From positions 8,335,114 through 8,399,113 of the forward strand of contig CM067302.1 in the NCBI GenBank assembly GCA_034231615.1: a stretch of 64,000 nucleotides of DNA, in the 5' to 3' direction. The stretch's first letter is position 1; each line of letters starts with the position of its first letter. Below, piece after piece: positions 33,881-44,254 of this stretch. Origin of the DNA: Meghimatium bilineatum (lineage: Eukaryota > Mollusca > Gastropoda > Stylommatophora > Philomycidae). The notes under the pieces are model-generated. The model had not been told where the DNA came from. It saw only the letters and a list, made by a program, of their open reading frames with translations, and did not search any database. The translations under genes were made by a program, and so were the position numbers.

Positions 33881-33940
33881 CACATACTGTCATTTCTTTA
33901 AACGGAATTCTAATCATGTCTTCTAACTGTATATCTGCTG

Positions 33941-34969
33941 TCAGGATTCGTCCAAGTGTGACATGTTGTAGATATAAGAAAGCTCATGACATTGTACGTG
34001 ATGAACCGTAAATCCACACGGGTATTCCTGCATAAGACTCCGGTTCTTTGGCTCGATGTGACCGTGGTAAGCATTACAAGTGTTGTAATCATAAATCCTC
34101 TTAACGATGCTAAGAGCATCATTTGGTATTGGTACCTGAATACCTTCGAATATGCCTGTTCTTAAAGGAAAGACGTACTTGGTTGGATAGATGTATGTTC
34201 TTCTTATGTAATAAGTTAGAGACCAGACATACGTATGGTCCATCTGGTAGAAAAATATGTCAATGAAAGGATAATCTGACTCCGTGTAATGAAACTTCCA
34301 TTGAAGGTAATGGCTAACATTGAGAGTAAACCCTCGAATACAAGCTAATGTCTGTTTCACAAGTTCCCACTGCGAGTAGCTAACGGAGATATCAATATCA
34401 TCATCCCATGGAACGAATCCGCCATGTCTGACTAACCCCAACAAGGATCCCGCCACCAGAAAATGATCTACATTTACAGAGTTCAGGGCATCTACAAGTA
34501 CTGAATATAGATACAGTTGATCGATTTTTTGTGTGACATTCAATACAGGAAGAAAGTTGCCATGTCGTTCCGTTATAATATCCATCAATGTACCCGATTT
34601 CTCTAAAATAGAATAACTCAAAATCCTAGCGGCACTGATATTATTTTTGGATTTAGTTGGTAAGATGAATTCTGAACAGTCAATTGTTCGGAAAACTCCA
34701 TCAGGAATAACATCCTGCGAATAATGAATTCGTAACAAACTTGCTGTTGGTATGTCCCGCCAGGCGTATTGCAATGCTGGGTAAAATACTACATTACGAA
34801 TAGGTATAACAAACACTGTACACAACAGAAACACCAGCAGAGATGCAAGTATGAAGATAATCTTGAGTTTTCCTAAACAAACACGTCTGTAGGCAGACAA
34901 TACCATGTAAGTTATCTTCATTTCTGTGTCTTGTACAGATGCCGTGTCATGAGGTGAAATACGTCGCAT
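33941..34969 (-). CDS. LicD/fukutin-type phosphotransferase-like membrane protein
   Basis: This 342-codon intact single-exon frame is the only convincing host gene in the window. A hydrophobic segment at residues 36-56 (KIIFILASLLVFLLCTVF) follows a short basic N-terminus and predicts a type II, probably Golgi-lumenal, topology. The LicD core is at 174-195: GSLLGLVRHGG then WDDDIDIS (residues 188-195), followed by FIDIFFY at 235-241. LicD relatives transfer phosphorylated groups: phosphocholine in bacteria, ribitol phosphate for the fukutin group. The Asp cluster is the expected metal or nucleotide site. The substrate here cannot be told. Five sequons (N110, N144, N217, N309, N335) all lie on the predicted lumenal side. 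Met1 has a weak context; Met17 (about 34921) has a better one and would still keep the membrane segment. The length is near that of short animal LicD proteins. No poly(A) signal is obvious. Confidence 0.88.
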   Translation of the reverse strand: MRRISPHDTASVQDTEMKITYMVLSAYRRVCLGKLKIIFILASLLVFLLCTVFVIPIRNVVFYPALQYAWRDIPTASLLRIHYSQDVIPDGVFRTIDCSEFILPTKSKNNISAARILSYSILEKSGTLMDIITERHGNFLPVLNVTQKIDQLYLYSVLVDALNSVNVDHFLVAGSLLGLVRHGGFVPWDDDIDISVSYSQWELVKQTLACIRGFTLNVSHYLQWKFHYTESDYPFIDIFFYQMDHTYVWSLTYYIRRTYIYPTKYVFPLRTGIFEGIQVPIPNDALSIVKRIYDYNTCNAYHGHIEPKNRSLMQEYPCGFTVHHVQCHELSYIYNMSHLDES

Positions 34970-35435
34970 GCAGTATCACGTACGACAATGCAGTCAGAAA
35001 TCGATTTACCAATTCACATAATTCCAACATTTTGCTGCGATACAAAGCTTCCAATAATTCGTGTAATTTTACAAGATTATAAAAATAATTATCAATATAC
35101 AAAACTCTTTTTAATCTGTACCGATTCTGAAACGCATATATTGTGCGGTCTCACAAGGTTGTAAAATTATTGCCAGTTAGCAATAATTTATTAATAACCC
35201 CAGTTTATAGTCTTCAAACAATTTGTGTCAATTTACGTGAAAAAAAGCATCTTGCAGATTCACAAGGAGCGCATTTTTGCTGATGGGTAGCTACCCATTA
35301 TTGTCATCCATTTTACTCGCATCCAATTTACGTCTCATTCACAAATGAATACAGTTTGTCGATTCTTCTTCTTTTAATACTGTCTTAGAATTCAGAAGCG
35401 TGTAAAACTGTGTGTCCATTAACAAGCACGTACAA
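34970..35435. other. Upstream flank of the LicD gene
   Basis: AT-rich non-coding sequence. A TATA-like TTTATAAT (minus strand) lies about 110 bases upstream of the first Met codon, but such words are common in this AT-rich DNA. No splice signals can be assigned with confidence. Confidence 0.4.
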
Positions 35436-35575
35436 CTGCATTCAGATTCACAACTGCGTACAACTTTATGCAGATTCACAAGTGCGTACAACTTTATGTT
35501 GATTCACAAGCGTGTAAAAACTGTGTGCTGACTGACAAAACTGAACAGCTGTGTACCGACTCACAATTGTCAGCG
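35436..35575. repeat. Degenerate ~30-bp repeat
   Basis: About four copies of GATTCACAAGTGCGTACAAC with drift, extending weakly to the left (AGCGTGTAAAACTGTG). Confidence 0.75.
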
Positions 35576-35885
35576 TTCGTTAGTTTTCTTCTTTCTGTTT
35601 TGAAGATTCTAAACAGAAACCACGGATCTACTAAAACTTCTTCTTACATTTCTGTTGCTACTTGAGCGTATCATGAGACCAGCTGCACACTGAACATGGA
35701 AGTTACACAGAACGTGTGCACGATGTCACCAGGAGTGTCCCTAAACCACATAGTCATATCTGTATACGATCTAGAAGGTAACGGTTTGAAACGCATTGTT
35801 GCCATCAGCAATATGTGAAGACCTCAAGTATTCTGTGGACATAAAAGTAAATAATGTCACAATGATGTTGCTGAAATATAATTTG

Positions 35886-35930
35886 AAGTCAATAAGTGAA
35901 GTCAATAAGTGAAGTCAATAAGTGAAGTCA
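35886..35930. repeat. 13-bp tandem repeat, target of a LINE insertion
   Basis: GAAGTCAATAAGT occurs about three and a half times. The last copy runs into the left target-site duplication of the LINE-G at 35942. Confidence 0.9.
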
Positions 35931-35941
35931 ATAAGCAAGCC

Positions 35942-36660
35942 CTTCTTCGACACAGGAGGCAAGCAATTTGGAATGAAAATCAACATAGACAAAACAGAAG
36001 TAATGAATATTGCATGAGAAAAGAAGAACATCAACATACAGATAAATAATGAACAACTAAAACAAGTAGATGAATTCAAATATCTGGGCAGCACATTGAG
36101 ATATGACAACAAACAAGAAGCAGAAATAAATGCAAGATGTAATAAGACCTGTCAGATCATTGGTCAATTAACACCTTTACTAAGAAACAAAAATATTACA
36201 CTAGAAACAAAGAAAGCGCTTTTCAACACCATTTTCTTACCAACATTGTGTTATCAGTGTCAAACTTGGACATTAGATTCTAGAACAATACATAAGATTA
36301 ACACCACTGAAATGAAATGTGTGAGACGTATGATTGGAGTTAGCTTGAGAGACAAAATCAGGAATGAAGCACTAAGGAAACAATTAGGGATCAAGCCAAC
36401 AATAGAATACATACAGAAACAATAAGTTAAATGGTACGGCCACATAACCAGACAGAAAGAGCAAAGTATTATAAAAAAAACACTTAACAAACGATACAAA
36501 AACAGGAGACCTATTGGTCGCCCTCGTAAAAGGTGGATAGATAGTGTATTAGAGACAATCGGAAATATAACAGCAGAAGAGGCAAATAGAAGGGCAAAAG
36601 ACCGTACACTCACTATCCCCTCAACACCGAAAGGTACATGAGGAAAGAAAGAAGAAGAAG
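35942..36660 (+). mobile_element. LINE-G, 5'-truncated, 12-bp TSD, (GAA)n tail
   Basis: It is bracketed by AATAAGCAAGCC at 35930-35941 and 36661-36672. The readings are MKINIDKTEVMNIA, DEFKYLGSTLRYDNKQEAEI, TLCYQCQTWTLDSRTIHKIN, MKCVRRMIGVSLRDKIRNEA, then after a stop VKWYGHITRQKEQS and RPIGRPRKRWIDSVLETIGN, ending near LTIPSTPKGT. The frame 36096-36422 is open, and two stops interrupt the whole. The 3' end is GAAAGAAGAAGAAGAA. The copy at 62964-63236 shares the same terminal 250 bases. Confidence 0.92.
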
Positions 36661-36807
36661 AATAAGCAAGCCACAAATGACTTGGGAATATAAACAAATA
36701 CATCATGAAAATGAAAACTATGTAATTAATTTTAGATTGAAATTGTTACTTTATATCTCTACATACTTGACACCAACAATTGATGCGCTTGTTTGATCTT
36801 GTTTTAT

Positions 36808-37089
36808 AGCCCGTGTGTTGCCGGGGCCCGAAAAGGGATCAAATAATAGCAACACTTTTTACCTTCCAGGCATGTCGTAAAAAGCGACTAAGGAGGTTGT
36901 GGGATGGAGTTGGCTGTCCCATTATATATAGGGCCAGTGACCCAAAGCCATGCTGAAGTCGAATGTATCAGGCCGAAAGGCGCAGATATCGCAGCAATGC
37001 TGTAAACAATGACACAACGCATTCCGTTCTCCGGACTACTTCCTGCTAATCTGTTGGAGTTTGAGAACGAACGCAGAAGAAGAAGAAGA
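36808..37089 (+). mobile_element. SINE S1 copy, 282 bp, 12-bp TSD
   Basis: It is flanked by ATCTTGTTTTAT at 36796-36807 and 37090-37101. It starts near CCCGTGTGTTGCCGGGG and contains GCATGTCGTAAAAAGCGAC, GGGATGGAGTTGGCTGTCCC, GTGACCCAAAGCCATGCTGA, GGCCGAAAGGCGCAGATAT and ACGCATTCCGTTCTCCGG. It ends with GAGTTTGAGAACGAACGCAG and (AAG)n. It serves as the reference copy for this window. Confidence 0.93.
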
Positions 37090-37139
37090 ATCTTGTTTTA
37101 TCAGTGCGGCAATACCTGCAACGTAAAGTAATCGGTACT

Positions 37140-37497
37140 CATTGTATAGATATTTCCAAAAAATTTCATTTGGACATGCATTATATTTTAGGCTCAGCCA
37201 TGCAATTATTTTATTGCAGCTTCCATCAGCTGGAATAATTTTTTCTACACGCTTATCAATTGATTTTGTAGCAATTTTGACTGGACCACAAGATCGAGCT
37301 TCATCAGCAAATGGTGTGAGTCCTTGTAAAAATTGATTTTCCTATTTAGGAACCGTTTCACACAATAAACAATTCTCAGCGTAAACTTGAATCATCTTCT
37401 TATGAATGTCATTGGTATCATTTTCCTCTTTGCCATAAAAAGAGAGCACAATTTCAGACTGTTCATTTCTTGTACACACTTGAAACACTGCAGCCAT
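37140..37497 (-). pseudogene. Mariner-type transposase N-terminal fragment
   Basis: The minus-strand reading begins MAAVFQVCTRNEQSEIVLSF, then DIHKKMIQVYAENCLLCETV, and after a stop codon (37339-37341) continues LQGLTPFADEARSCGPVKIA and KSIDKRVEKIIPADGSC. The layout matches the helix-turn-helix N-terminus of mariner transposases (IRF......IH..M...YGE.CLS...V..W...F..G......D..RSGRP). The catalytic DDE/D part and terminal repeats are not seen, and the 15-bp array lies just upstream of its start. Confidence 0.7.
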
Positions 37498-37596
37498 TTG
37501 GAGCGTGCACTGCGCAATGAGTGTGCACCAACTGACGATGCAACTATCGTCTGTCACACGAATTGATCACTTAACTGAATGTTGTAACCTTATAAT

Positions 37597-38020
37597 CAAA
37601 TTTGTCATAATCAAATCTTTCATAATCAAATCTTTCATAATCAAATCTTTCATAATCAAATCTTTCATAATCAAATCTTTCATAATCAAATCTTTCACAA
37701 TCAATTCTTTCATAATCAAATCTTTCATAATCAAATCTTTCACAATCAAATCTTTCATAATCAAATCTTTCATAATCAAATCTTTCACAATCAAATCTTT
37801 CATAATCAAATCTTTCATAATCAAATCTTTCATAATCAAATCTTTCATAATCAAATCTTTCATAATCAAATCTTTCATAATCAAATCTTTCACAATCAAA
37901 TCTTTCATAATCAAATCTTTCATAATCAAATCTTTCACAATCAAATCTTTCATAATCAAATCTTTCATAATCAAATCTTTCATAATCAAATCTTTCACAA
38001 TCAAATCTTTCATAATCAAC
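37597..38020. repeat. 15-bp tandem array, about 28 copies
   Basis: Units are ATAATCAAATCTTTC with scattered ACAATC variants. The variants recur at similar spacing, suggesting a weak higher-order pattern. The period is a multiple of three, so IIKSF and KDLIM peptide repeats arise on the two strands. Not coding. Confidence 0.98.
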
Positions 38021-38344
38021 GATGGCATCCTGGTATTTTTCACATTAGATGGTGACTTACTGACTTTCTCTCGTACAACGAGATCAGAAGATGTAAATGT
38101 ATGCAAACAATTTGATGTCTTACGTCAGGGGCGACAATTCTTTCAGCATATACTTTCCACAAAATAAAGAAATAAAAAGATTTTTCCATTTCATGTCATT
38201 TCTCACTTGTTCAGTTATTTCCCATTTTTGTGTGGCATTTCCCACTTTTCCTTGGCATTTCCCACTTTTTAGTGAGACTGGATATTTTTGTGGAGGAAAT
38301 CATTTTAAAAAGAAGAGGAAAATTTGAGAAATAATCTACACAAG

Positions 38345-38555
38345 ACAGAAGAAATCCACACAAGCAGTAGGGACGAAATCTACGCAAACAATAAAGACGA
38401 AACACATACAAGCAATAGAGACCAACACATACAAGCAATAGAGACCAAACACATACAAGCAATAAAGACCAAACACACAGAATCAATAAAGACGAAAGAT
38501 ACAGAATCAATAAAGACGAAACACACAGAATCAATAAAGACGAAACGCACAGAAT
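38345..38555. repeat. ~24-bp tandem array
   Basis: Units contain CAATAAAGACGAAACACACA then GAAT, degenerate to the left (AGCAATAGAGACC). Just to its left, at about 38215-38275, GGCATTTCCCACTTTT is repeated about three times. Confidence 0.9.
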
Positions 38556-38739
38556 TAAAAAAAATCCGGGTTGTGATTTCTCACTGGACACGACCACTCC
38601 TCCAGTCGACTCAGCTGTAAATGAGTACCTGGATAACGAGTTAGAAAAGGTAAAAAACAGCAAGGAAGGGAACTGGACACCCCACCTAATAGTTGCTGCG
38701 GCTTAGTACACGAAGAGTTATCTTCATCCCCGACGGCAG

Positions 38740-39195
38740 GTAGCTGCCATGGGCCATTCCTTTACCTTTACTTGAATAGAGCTGATGAAGTGTTTGAGAC
38801 CTGCTTGACTGTGTGCCAATAATTTTGTATCATCAGCATATCTTAGTTCTGGTTTCTCATGACCACCGACATTGAGTGGGTCGAACTTTTTTTTTCTGTT
38901 TGTCAATTCTTACATTCCTCATTATGTTCTCTGCATAAATATTGAAGAGATACGGTGATATGACACATCCTTGTCTGACTCCTTATTCCACGCTGAACAA
39001 ATAATATGTTTCACTACTCTCACGACTGCTTACTGGTCTTGATACAATGTTTTGATGAGACGAGTTAGGTTTAGCGGGAAACCTACGTTGTTCATGATAT
39101 TCCAAAAGTTTTGATGTTGTACACAATCGAACGGCGTGGTGTAGTCAATAAAGCATGTGTACATGTCGACATTAAACTCTCTGATTTTCTCTATG
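38740..39195 (-). pseudogene. LINE reverse transcriptase palm fragment
   Basis: The minus-strand readings are IREFNVDMYTCFIDYTTPFD (RT domain 3, FIDY..AFD), NNVGFPLNLTRLIKTLYQDQ, GVRQGCVISPYLFNIYAENI (domain 4) and HEKPELRYADDTKLLAHSQA (YADD box). They are spread over different frames. The group is close to LINE-D by motif, but the shared tail is not present, so family placement is open. Confidence 0.85.
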
Positions 39196-39880
39196 ATATT
39201 CTACATATTAAAAATATGATATTCGGTGCTTCTTCCCATATCACAACTATATAACAATAAATGTACAACTATATACATAACAATTCACAAATAAATAACA
39301 CTGATTTCACGGTAATATAAGAATAATTAATTCCACATTAACTCGTGATGATTCACGAAATAATGTCATAGCAGAAATCGAACAAAGCAGAAACAGTCTT
39401 TTTACCTGATGTTATTGATCATTGCTGTGATTTTGTTGGTCACTGTTTATATACTTTGTGTCGAGTCAGTGTCCCCTGCCATGGCAGACTAACGAAATGC
39501 ACAGAAATAATACAAAACATGACCTATAAGTCGTGGTTGAATTCTGTTGGTAGATTTTCTATAGGCGAAAAATATGAATGTTGATTAACATGACAAACAT
39601 GCTATACTTCATAGCTGTATTACAATAGTTATGGCGGGCCTACTCTTATCGTGTTCGGTGTGAAAACAAACTACACGTTGCGATGCGCAGTGTTATCTTG
39701 CTTGTCCATAAATCCGTCTTTCAAACAGAAATGTCAAGCACAAATTACAACTTACTTCCCTCACAAGCGAGGGGCTGGTCGCACTTCAAGATAAAATTGT
39801 TGAATAAATTAGTAGCATATCCTATCCAGGACGTGGCTATCAACCCAGAATTAGTTGGCTGTGGTGATTTCCTAGGCAAT
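39196..39880. other. Non-coding stretch
   Basis: AT-rich with no supported gene. 39425-39490 (GTTGGTCACTGTTTATATAC, then TTTGTGTCG) resembles the short dispersed motif family near 57640 on the opposite strand. Confidence 0.45.
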
Positions 39881-39929
39881 ATAAATTATGTTGAGCAGTA
39901 GGGAATTGTTTTCTGAAAGGTCCGGATGC

Positions 39930-40010
39930 ACAGTTGCCTGTATCGGGGATCGAACTCGGTACCTTGGCCGTCACAGACGCGTACTGTACAACTACGCCAC
40001 AGAGCCGGGC
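39930..40010 (-). other. tRNA-like sequence (tRNA-derived SINE head or tRNA relic)
   Basis: On the minus strand, GCTCTGTGGCGTAGTTGTAC supplies an A-box-like element and GAGTTCGATCCCC a B box, with tRNA-like spacing. The anticodon stem does not pair well and the acceptor stem is not clear, so a functional tRNA is unlikely. Confidence 0.6.
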
Positions 40011-40199
40011 GATAAGATAGGATAAGAAAGCTGCATGTAATGTGCAGCGGCTGTTGGTTCTTCATGATTGTCAACAATATAAGACATAGTGGTTAATGGG
40101 AAAAAGAGCCTTCTTAATGATTCATTTGACTATACTCGTGATTTCTATTGGTAACCATTATTATTTGTGTCACGACCAATTAAAACCAATCAGAACAGT

Positions 40200-40750
40200 C
40201 ACAGGAGTCATTTTAGAGGTCGAAATTTTTCATTGGCTTCATCATCATCATCAGATGCCATGTCGTCTGACGTAGGTGACCATGACTCTTCACAACTCTC
40301 TGCCTCCAGTATTATGTATCAGAATCGTTGTTGTTTCCATGCCGTGTCAGGTTGTTAAACTATCTAATATTTACACACGTTGTAGCCCTCTGTCTCTGTT
40401 GCCTTCAATCTTGCCCGATGTGACTATGTTCCTAAACTCTCTGTCTCATAACGTGGCCAAAAATACAGACTGTCTTTTTCATATATTATTGACTAAGCTC
40501 AATTTCGCATTTGACTCTTTCAACACCTCCACATTAGTTTTCCTGGCAGTCCATGGTATTCTTAGCATTCCTCTGTAGAACCACATCTCTATTGCTTCTA
40601 ATTTCTCAATATCCTGGTTGTTTATTATCCAAAAATCGCATCCATATTTTAGTATAGGAGTTATATAGCACTGCAGAACTCCCTTCCTCCCTTGTAATGG
40701 TAAGGTCATATTACAAAATATTTTCTTAGAAGGCATCTGCCTAAACAAGG
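40200..40750 (-). pseudogene. LINE-B C-terminal region
   Basis: The minus-strand frame 40748-40479 reads LQCYITPILKYGCDFWIINN, EKLEAIEMWFYRGMLRIPWT and ARKTNVEVLKESNAKLSLVN, matching LINE-B at 9895-9990. The tail continues in decayed form to a (GAT)n-like end near 40240. It is 5'-truncated and broken after residue 89. Confidence 0.87.
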
Positions 40751-41015
40751 CATCCGCTCATAGAAAAAATCTTCCAAAAGAGGCATTAGACCATGGGAAG
40801 CATCCACAAAGAGAAGGTATCCACACACAGAAAGCATCCGTCCATAAGGTATATGGTATCCGTACAAAAAAGGCATCAGTTCATAGAATCCATTGGCTCA
40901 TAGAAGGCATTCACGCATAGAAGGCATCTGACCATAGAAGGCATCTGACCATATAAGACATCTGACCATAGAAGGAAATAGATGTCATCCGCCTATAACA
41001 AAATCCGGCCATTGA
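40735..41015. repeat. Degenerate ~18-bp repeat
   Basis: Roughly a dozen variants of CATAGAAGGCATCTGACC with drift. It is best preserved at 40910-40980. It starts at the 5' edge of the LINE-B fragment. Confidence 0.8.
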
Positions 41016-41139
41016 AGGCATTGGCAAACCCCCCCCCCCAAAAAAAAAGGGATCCGCTCATATCGAGATGGAAGAGATAGTGAGACATGTCTCGATGTAC
41101 ATCTAAAAATCTGGGAGATGGCAGACTAATATCATCATT

Positions 41140-41420
41140 AAATCAATCACCCTTAAGTGTCGTAGCAGCGTCACCCTGGAAGCATCAATACAAAAAGCCT
41201 CTCAATTATCAGTTCTTTGTTTGAGCGTGGAGCATAATCATGTCTAGTATTTAATATTATCAATCCATACTTTTCTCCGACGTTCTCTACTTCTCCTACA
41301 CTCTACTGTTCCCTGAAGATATTTTTGGAAAGAGAATCGTGCCTTATCACGTGGCGAAACCATTCAAGTTTGCGACGACAAAAACGCTGCCATAGATTCT
41401 TGTTGGCCTGCAATATTTAC
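41140..41420 (-). pseudogene. LINE-F-like C-terminus, old
   Basis: The minus-strand readings ARFSFQKYLQGTVECRRSRE and KVWIDNIKY, then ASRVTLLRHLRVIDLMMI, correspond to SKTILQGTVEGGRSRGG and KTWTDNIKE of LINE-F. It is diverged, with several breaks. Confidence 0.75.
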
Positions 41421-41673
41421 GTCGAAATATCAATGACCGACTTAAGATTAAAGAAGAACTGTAGGATGCTCCAAGACCGGGTCACTACTCTTTGCTGATT
41501 CGACTTATTAATTGCTTGAATTAGCTGAATATGAGAAGCGACGAAGGAAAACAACGGACCGATCAAATCATCTATGTGCTGTGACGCAATCATAGGTTAG
41601 TACTCAGCTCTTATTTAATCTGAAGTTGGTCATGATAGATCAATACTGTTCAATCATCAAAACCACTTTGGTG

Positions 41674-41760
41674 TTGCCGAGCCTGAAAGGGGAGCAAAGA
41701 ATAACAACTCTGTTTACCTTCCATGCAAATCGTAAGAAAGGACTAAGGAGGTCCTATAGA
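41674..41760 (+). mobile_element. SINE S1 5' fragment
   Basis: GGTGTTGCCGAGCCTGAAAG, AATAACAACTCTGTTTACCT and TCGTAAGAAAGGACTAAGGA match the start of S1. It is lost after the GACTAAGGAGG block. Confidence 0.75.
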
Positions 41761-41824
41761 TCGTGTCGTAAAGTTCGTGTATGATCACAATTGGCGAACA
41801 AAAGTGACGGTACATCCGGTCGGG

Positions 41825-41888
41825 ATGTATGGATGGATGTATGGATGGATGTATGGATGTATGGATGGATGTATGGATGGATGTATGT
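41825..41888. repeat. (GGATGTAT / GGAT)n microsatellite
   Basis: GGATGTATGGAT words repeat for about 60 bp. Confidence 0.95.
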
Positions 41889-41899
41889 CGGGGTTTGAT

Positions 41900-42560
41900 A
41901 CAAGGAGGCATTAAAGGGGAGAAGTGCAATAATCTTGCTGGAATTCAGGGAAATGAAAGAAGCTGACGTTAAGAGCCCACGAGTCAGAACATATAACGAT
42001 GAACAGGGTGGACTTTTGCAATGATCTATGTATGCCTCGTTTGAAAGATGATACCGGTGGTGGATGAGACTGAATGAGTCTGGGAGATGTTGTCACGGCA
42101 TGTTATCTAGTCATCGATGGAAGCTAGTGCGCCTCTCGGCTTGGTATCTGTGACTTCAGCACCAGTGATTGTTTTTGCTAGACTGCGGTCCTGCTCGATG
42201 TCAGAGATGGCCTGACCAATCTGAGTTTTCAGCTTTTGTTGGTTGAACTAAGCCCCATGGCTTCAAGGATGTGGCCTCAATGACGACCTGGGAGATAATC
42301 TATTATAATTCTCTAGAACGATTAAGGGATATGACGAGACATACAATTAACCGGTTATGTGAACTATCAGAATAAATAGCATCGTCGCCGTCAAGGTGGT
42401 CACCTCGGCCTGGACTTCAATTATAGGGTGCAAACAGTAGAACCATCGTCTTCTTTTCAGGCATGTTGTTTGGGGAGGGGGGCACTAAGGAAAGCTGGGG
42501 GATAGACTGACAACCTGTCACCTGTAAATAAAATCATCATTGTCACATCATATCTTAATT
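41900..42560. other. Unclassified sequence
   Basis: GC content is higher than in the neighbours, but no reading frame shows a known motif. Near 42455-42505, CAGGCATGTTGTTT and GGGCACTAAGGAAAGC weakly echo the SINE S1 block ATGTCGTAAAAAGCGACTAA. Confidence 0.4.
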
Positions 42561-42561
42561 T

Positions 42562-42727
42562 TTAATTTTGTCTATTGTCAAATAATTTTGTCTATTGTTA
42601 AATAATTGTGTATATTGTCAAATAATTTTGTCTATTGTTAATTTTTTTTCCTATTCTCAAATAATTTTGTCTATTGACAAATAATTTTGTCTATTGTCAA
42701 ATAATTTTGTCTATTATGAAATAATTT
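42562..42727. repeat. 20-bp tandem array, about 8 copies
   Basis: Units are AAATAATTTTGTCTATTGTC with small variants. Confidence 0.95.
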
Positions 42728-42729
42728 CC

Positions 42730-43115
42730 ATGAATATAGAAGAGATGCTGGTGACCAGACATTGCATCCGTGTTCCTCTGTGGAAGACCAATATGTGACG
42801 GTAATTATGAAGATATAAGATTTAATCTGGACATTGCTGCCGAGGCTATTTCAAGTTTAGTCTTTATTTCTTACTTAGTACTTCTATCGTTGATCATATA
42901 AAATCCCAAGTATTTAAAGGTATCCACTTCTTCTAGTTTCTGTCCAGTTACCCAGATACCAACAGGAGTAGTGTTGTCATCTCTGATTATCATTGTTTTG
43001 ATTTTCTTAATGTTTATTTCCATACCATACGTTTACAAGTTCTTTTTAAATCTCGAAGTTCTTGAATCTTTCTCACCATCTGCCAAATGATCAATGTCAT
43101 TTGCATACAGCAAAT
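42730..43115 (-). pseudogene. LINE-F, older copy upstream of the young one
   Basis: The minus-strand readings YANDIDHLADGEK, TPVGIWVTGQKLEEVDTFKY and IKTKLEIASAAMSRLNLI match the RT-distal part of LINE-F (AGSEQSLQELTS, NGHKLEEVNTFKYLGSSI). It is interrupted and diverged. The young LINE-F copy sits about 120 bp further on in the same orientation. Confidence 0.8.
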
Positions 43116-43238
43116 TGTAATCAGCAAACAGCAAGTTGAAAAACAAGTTGCATTCAGCAAACAGTACGTTGCAATCAGCAAATTGCCAAATTGCACAGAG
43201 GACAACCAACAATTGTTGCACAACTATCTGTAGCGAAT

Positions 43239-44033
43239 CAATCAATCAATAAACCCACAACCCTTCAGGGTCGTAGGGGTACCACATTGGATGCTTCAGA
43301 ACACAGAGTCCTCCAGCGAATTCTATCGTCAGCGATGCGGATGAGTGTGGAAATATCTAGCCCTGTCCATTCCTTGATGTTGTCTGTCCATGTCTTTATT
43401 TGTCCTCCTCTGCTTCTTCCACCCTCGACAGTTCCCTGCAGTATTGTTTTTGACAAGGAATCGTGCCTGCATACATGTCCGAACCATGCTAGTTTTCGTC
43501 GTTTCACTATTGAAAGCAATGGCTCATGGACACCTGCACACATCTCTACTTTATTTCTTACGTACACATTGGTCTTATGTTCCCTATAGGAAATTCGTAG
43601 AATTCTTCTGTAGCATTTATACTCGAAAGCCTGTAATCTTCTCTCCATGTCCGCAGTGAGTGTCCAACTCTCACAACCATACAACACAACAGAAAGCACC
43701 AGCGACCTATACAGTTTGATTTTCACTCCAACACTGATGTTGCTTTTCCAAATCACAGTTAGCCTTGACAATGACGCTAAAGCCATCTCCAGCCTTATTT
43801 TTAGTTCTGCTTTGCATTTACCATCGCTGCATATACTGGATCCGAGGTATTTGAAGGTATTCACCTCTTCAAGCTTGTGTCCATTCATCATGATATTAGT
43901 CTGGTTTTCTGTGTCTCTGCTGTTTACCAAAATTTTGCTCTTATCTGAATTTATTTCCATTCCGTACTTGCTGGTAACTTTTTCTAACTTTGATGTTAAT
44001 TCTTGCAATGATTGTTCGGACCCAGCTATAAGA
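43239..44033 (-). mobile_element. LINE-F, 5'-truncated, uninterrupted frame, 10-bp TSD
   Basis: It is bracketed by TGTAGCGAAT at 43229-43238 and 44034-44043. The minus-strand frame is open from the truncation point to a stop at 43262-43264 (247 codons from the first Met at 44008). It carries MEINSDKSKILVNSRDTENQ, NTFKYLGSSICSDGKCKAEL, SVVLYGCESWTLTADMERRL, KCYRRILRISYREHKTNVYV, WFGHVCRHDSLSKTILQGTV and KTWTDNIKEWTGLDISTLIR. A 3' (TTGA)n tail (43239-43250) is typical of LINEs ending in short tandem repeats. The RT palm and endonuclease are absent, so it cannot move on its own. It is the best-preserved LINE copy in the window. Confidence 0.93.
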
Positions 44034-44086
44034 TGTAGCGAATATTGAACTTCAAACGTAGGTGGTTCAAGAAAAGGACTCTGTTG

Positions 44087-44206
44087 TTCACATCTCAGTC
44101 ACAGAGCCGGTTCACATCTCAGTCACAGAGCCGGTTCACATCTCCGTCACAGAGCCGGTTCACATCTCCGTCACAGAGCCGGTTCACATATCAGTCACAG
44201 AGCCGG
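44087..44206. repeat. 24-bp tandem array, 5 copies
   Basis: The period is exactly 24 bp: TTCACATCTCAGTCACAGAG then CCGG, with a CTCCGTC variant. Confidence 0.96.
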
Positions 44207-44254
44207 AGCCGAGGCAGAAGAAGAGAGAAAAAATAAAATACTGGTTATCTACCA

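Noticed and set aside
37505-38167. IIKSF and KDLIM repeat proteins on both strands
   Set aside because: Products of the 15-bp array.
39930-40010. Functional tRNA gene
   Set aside because: A- and B-box-like words exist, but the acceptor and anticodon stems do not pair well.
41900-42330. Possible degraded coding exon (higher GC content)
   Set aside because: All frames carry stops and no motif could be recognised.
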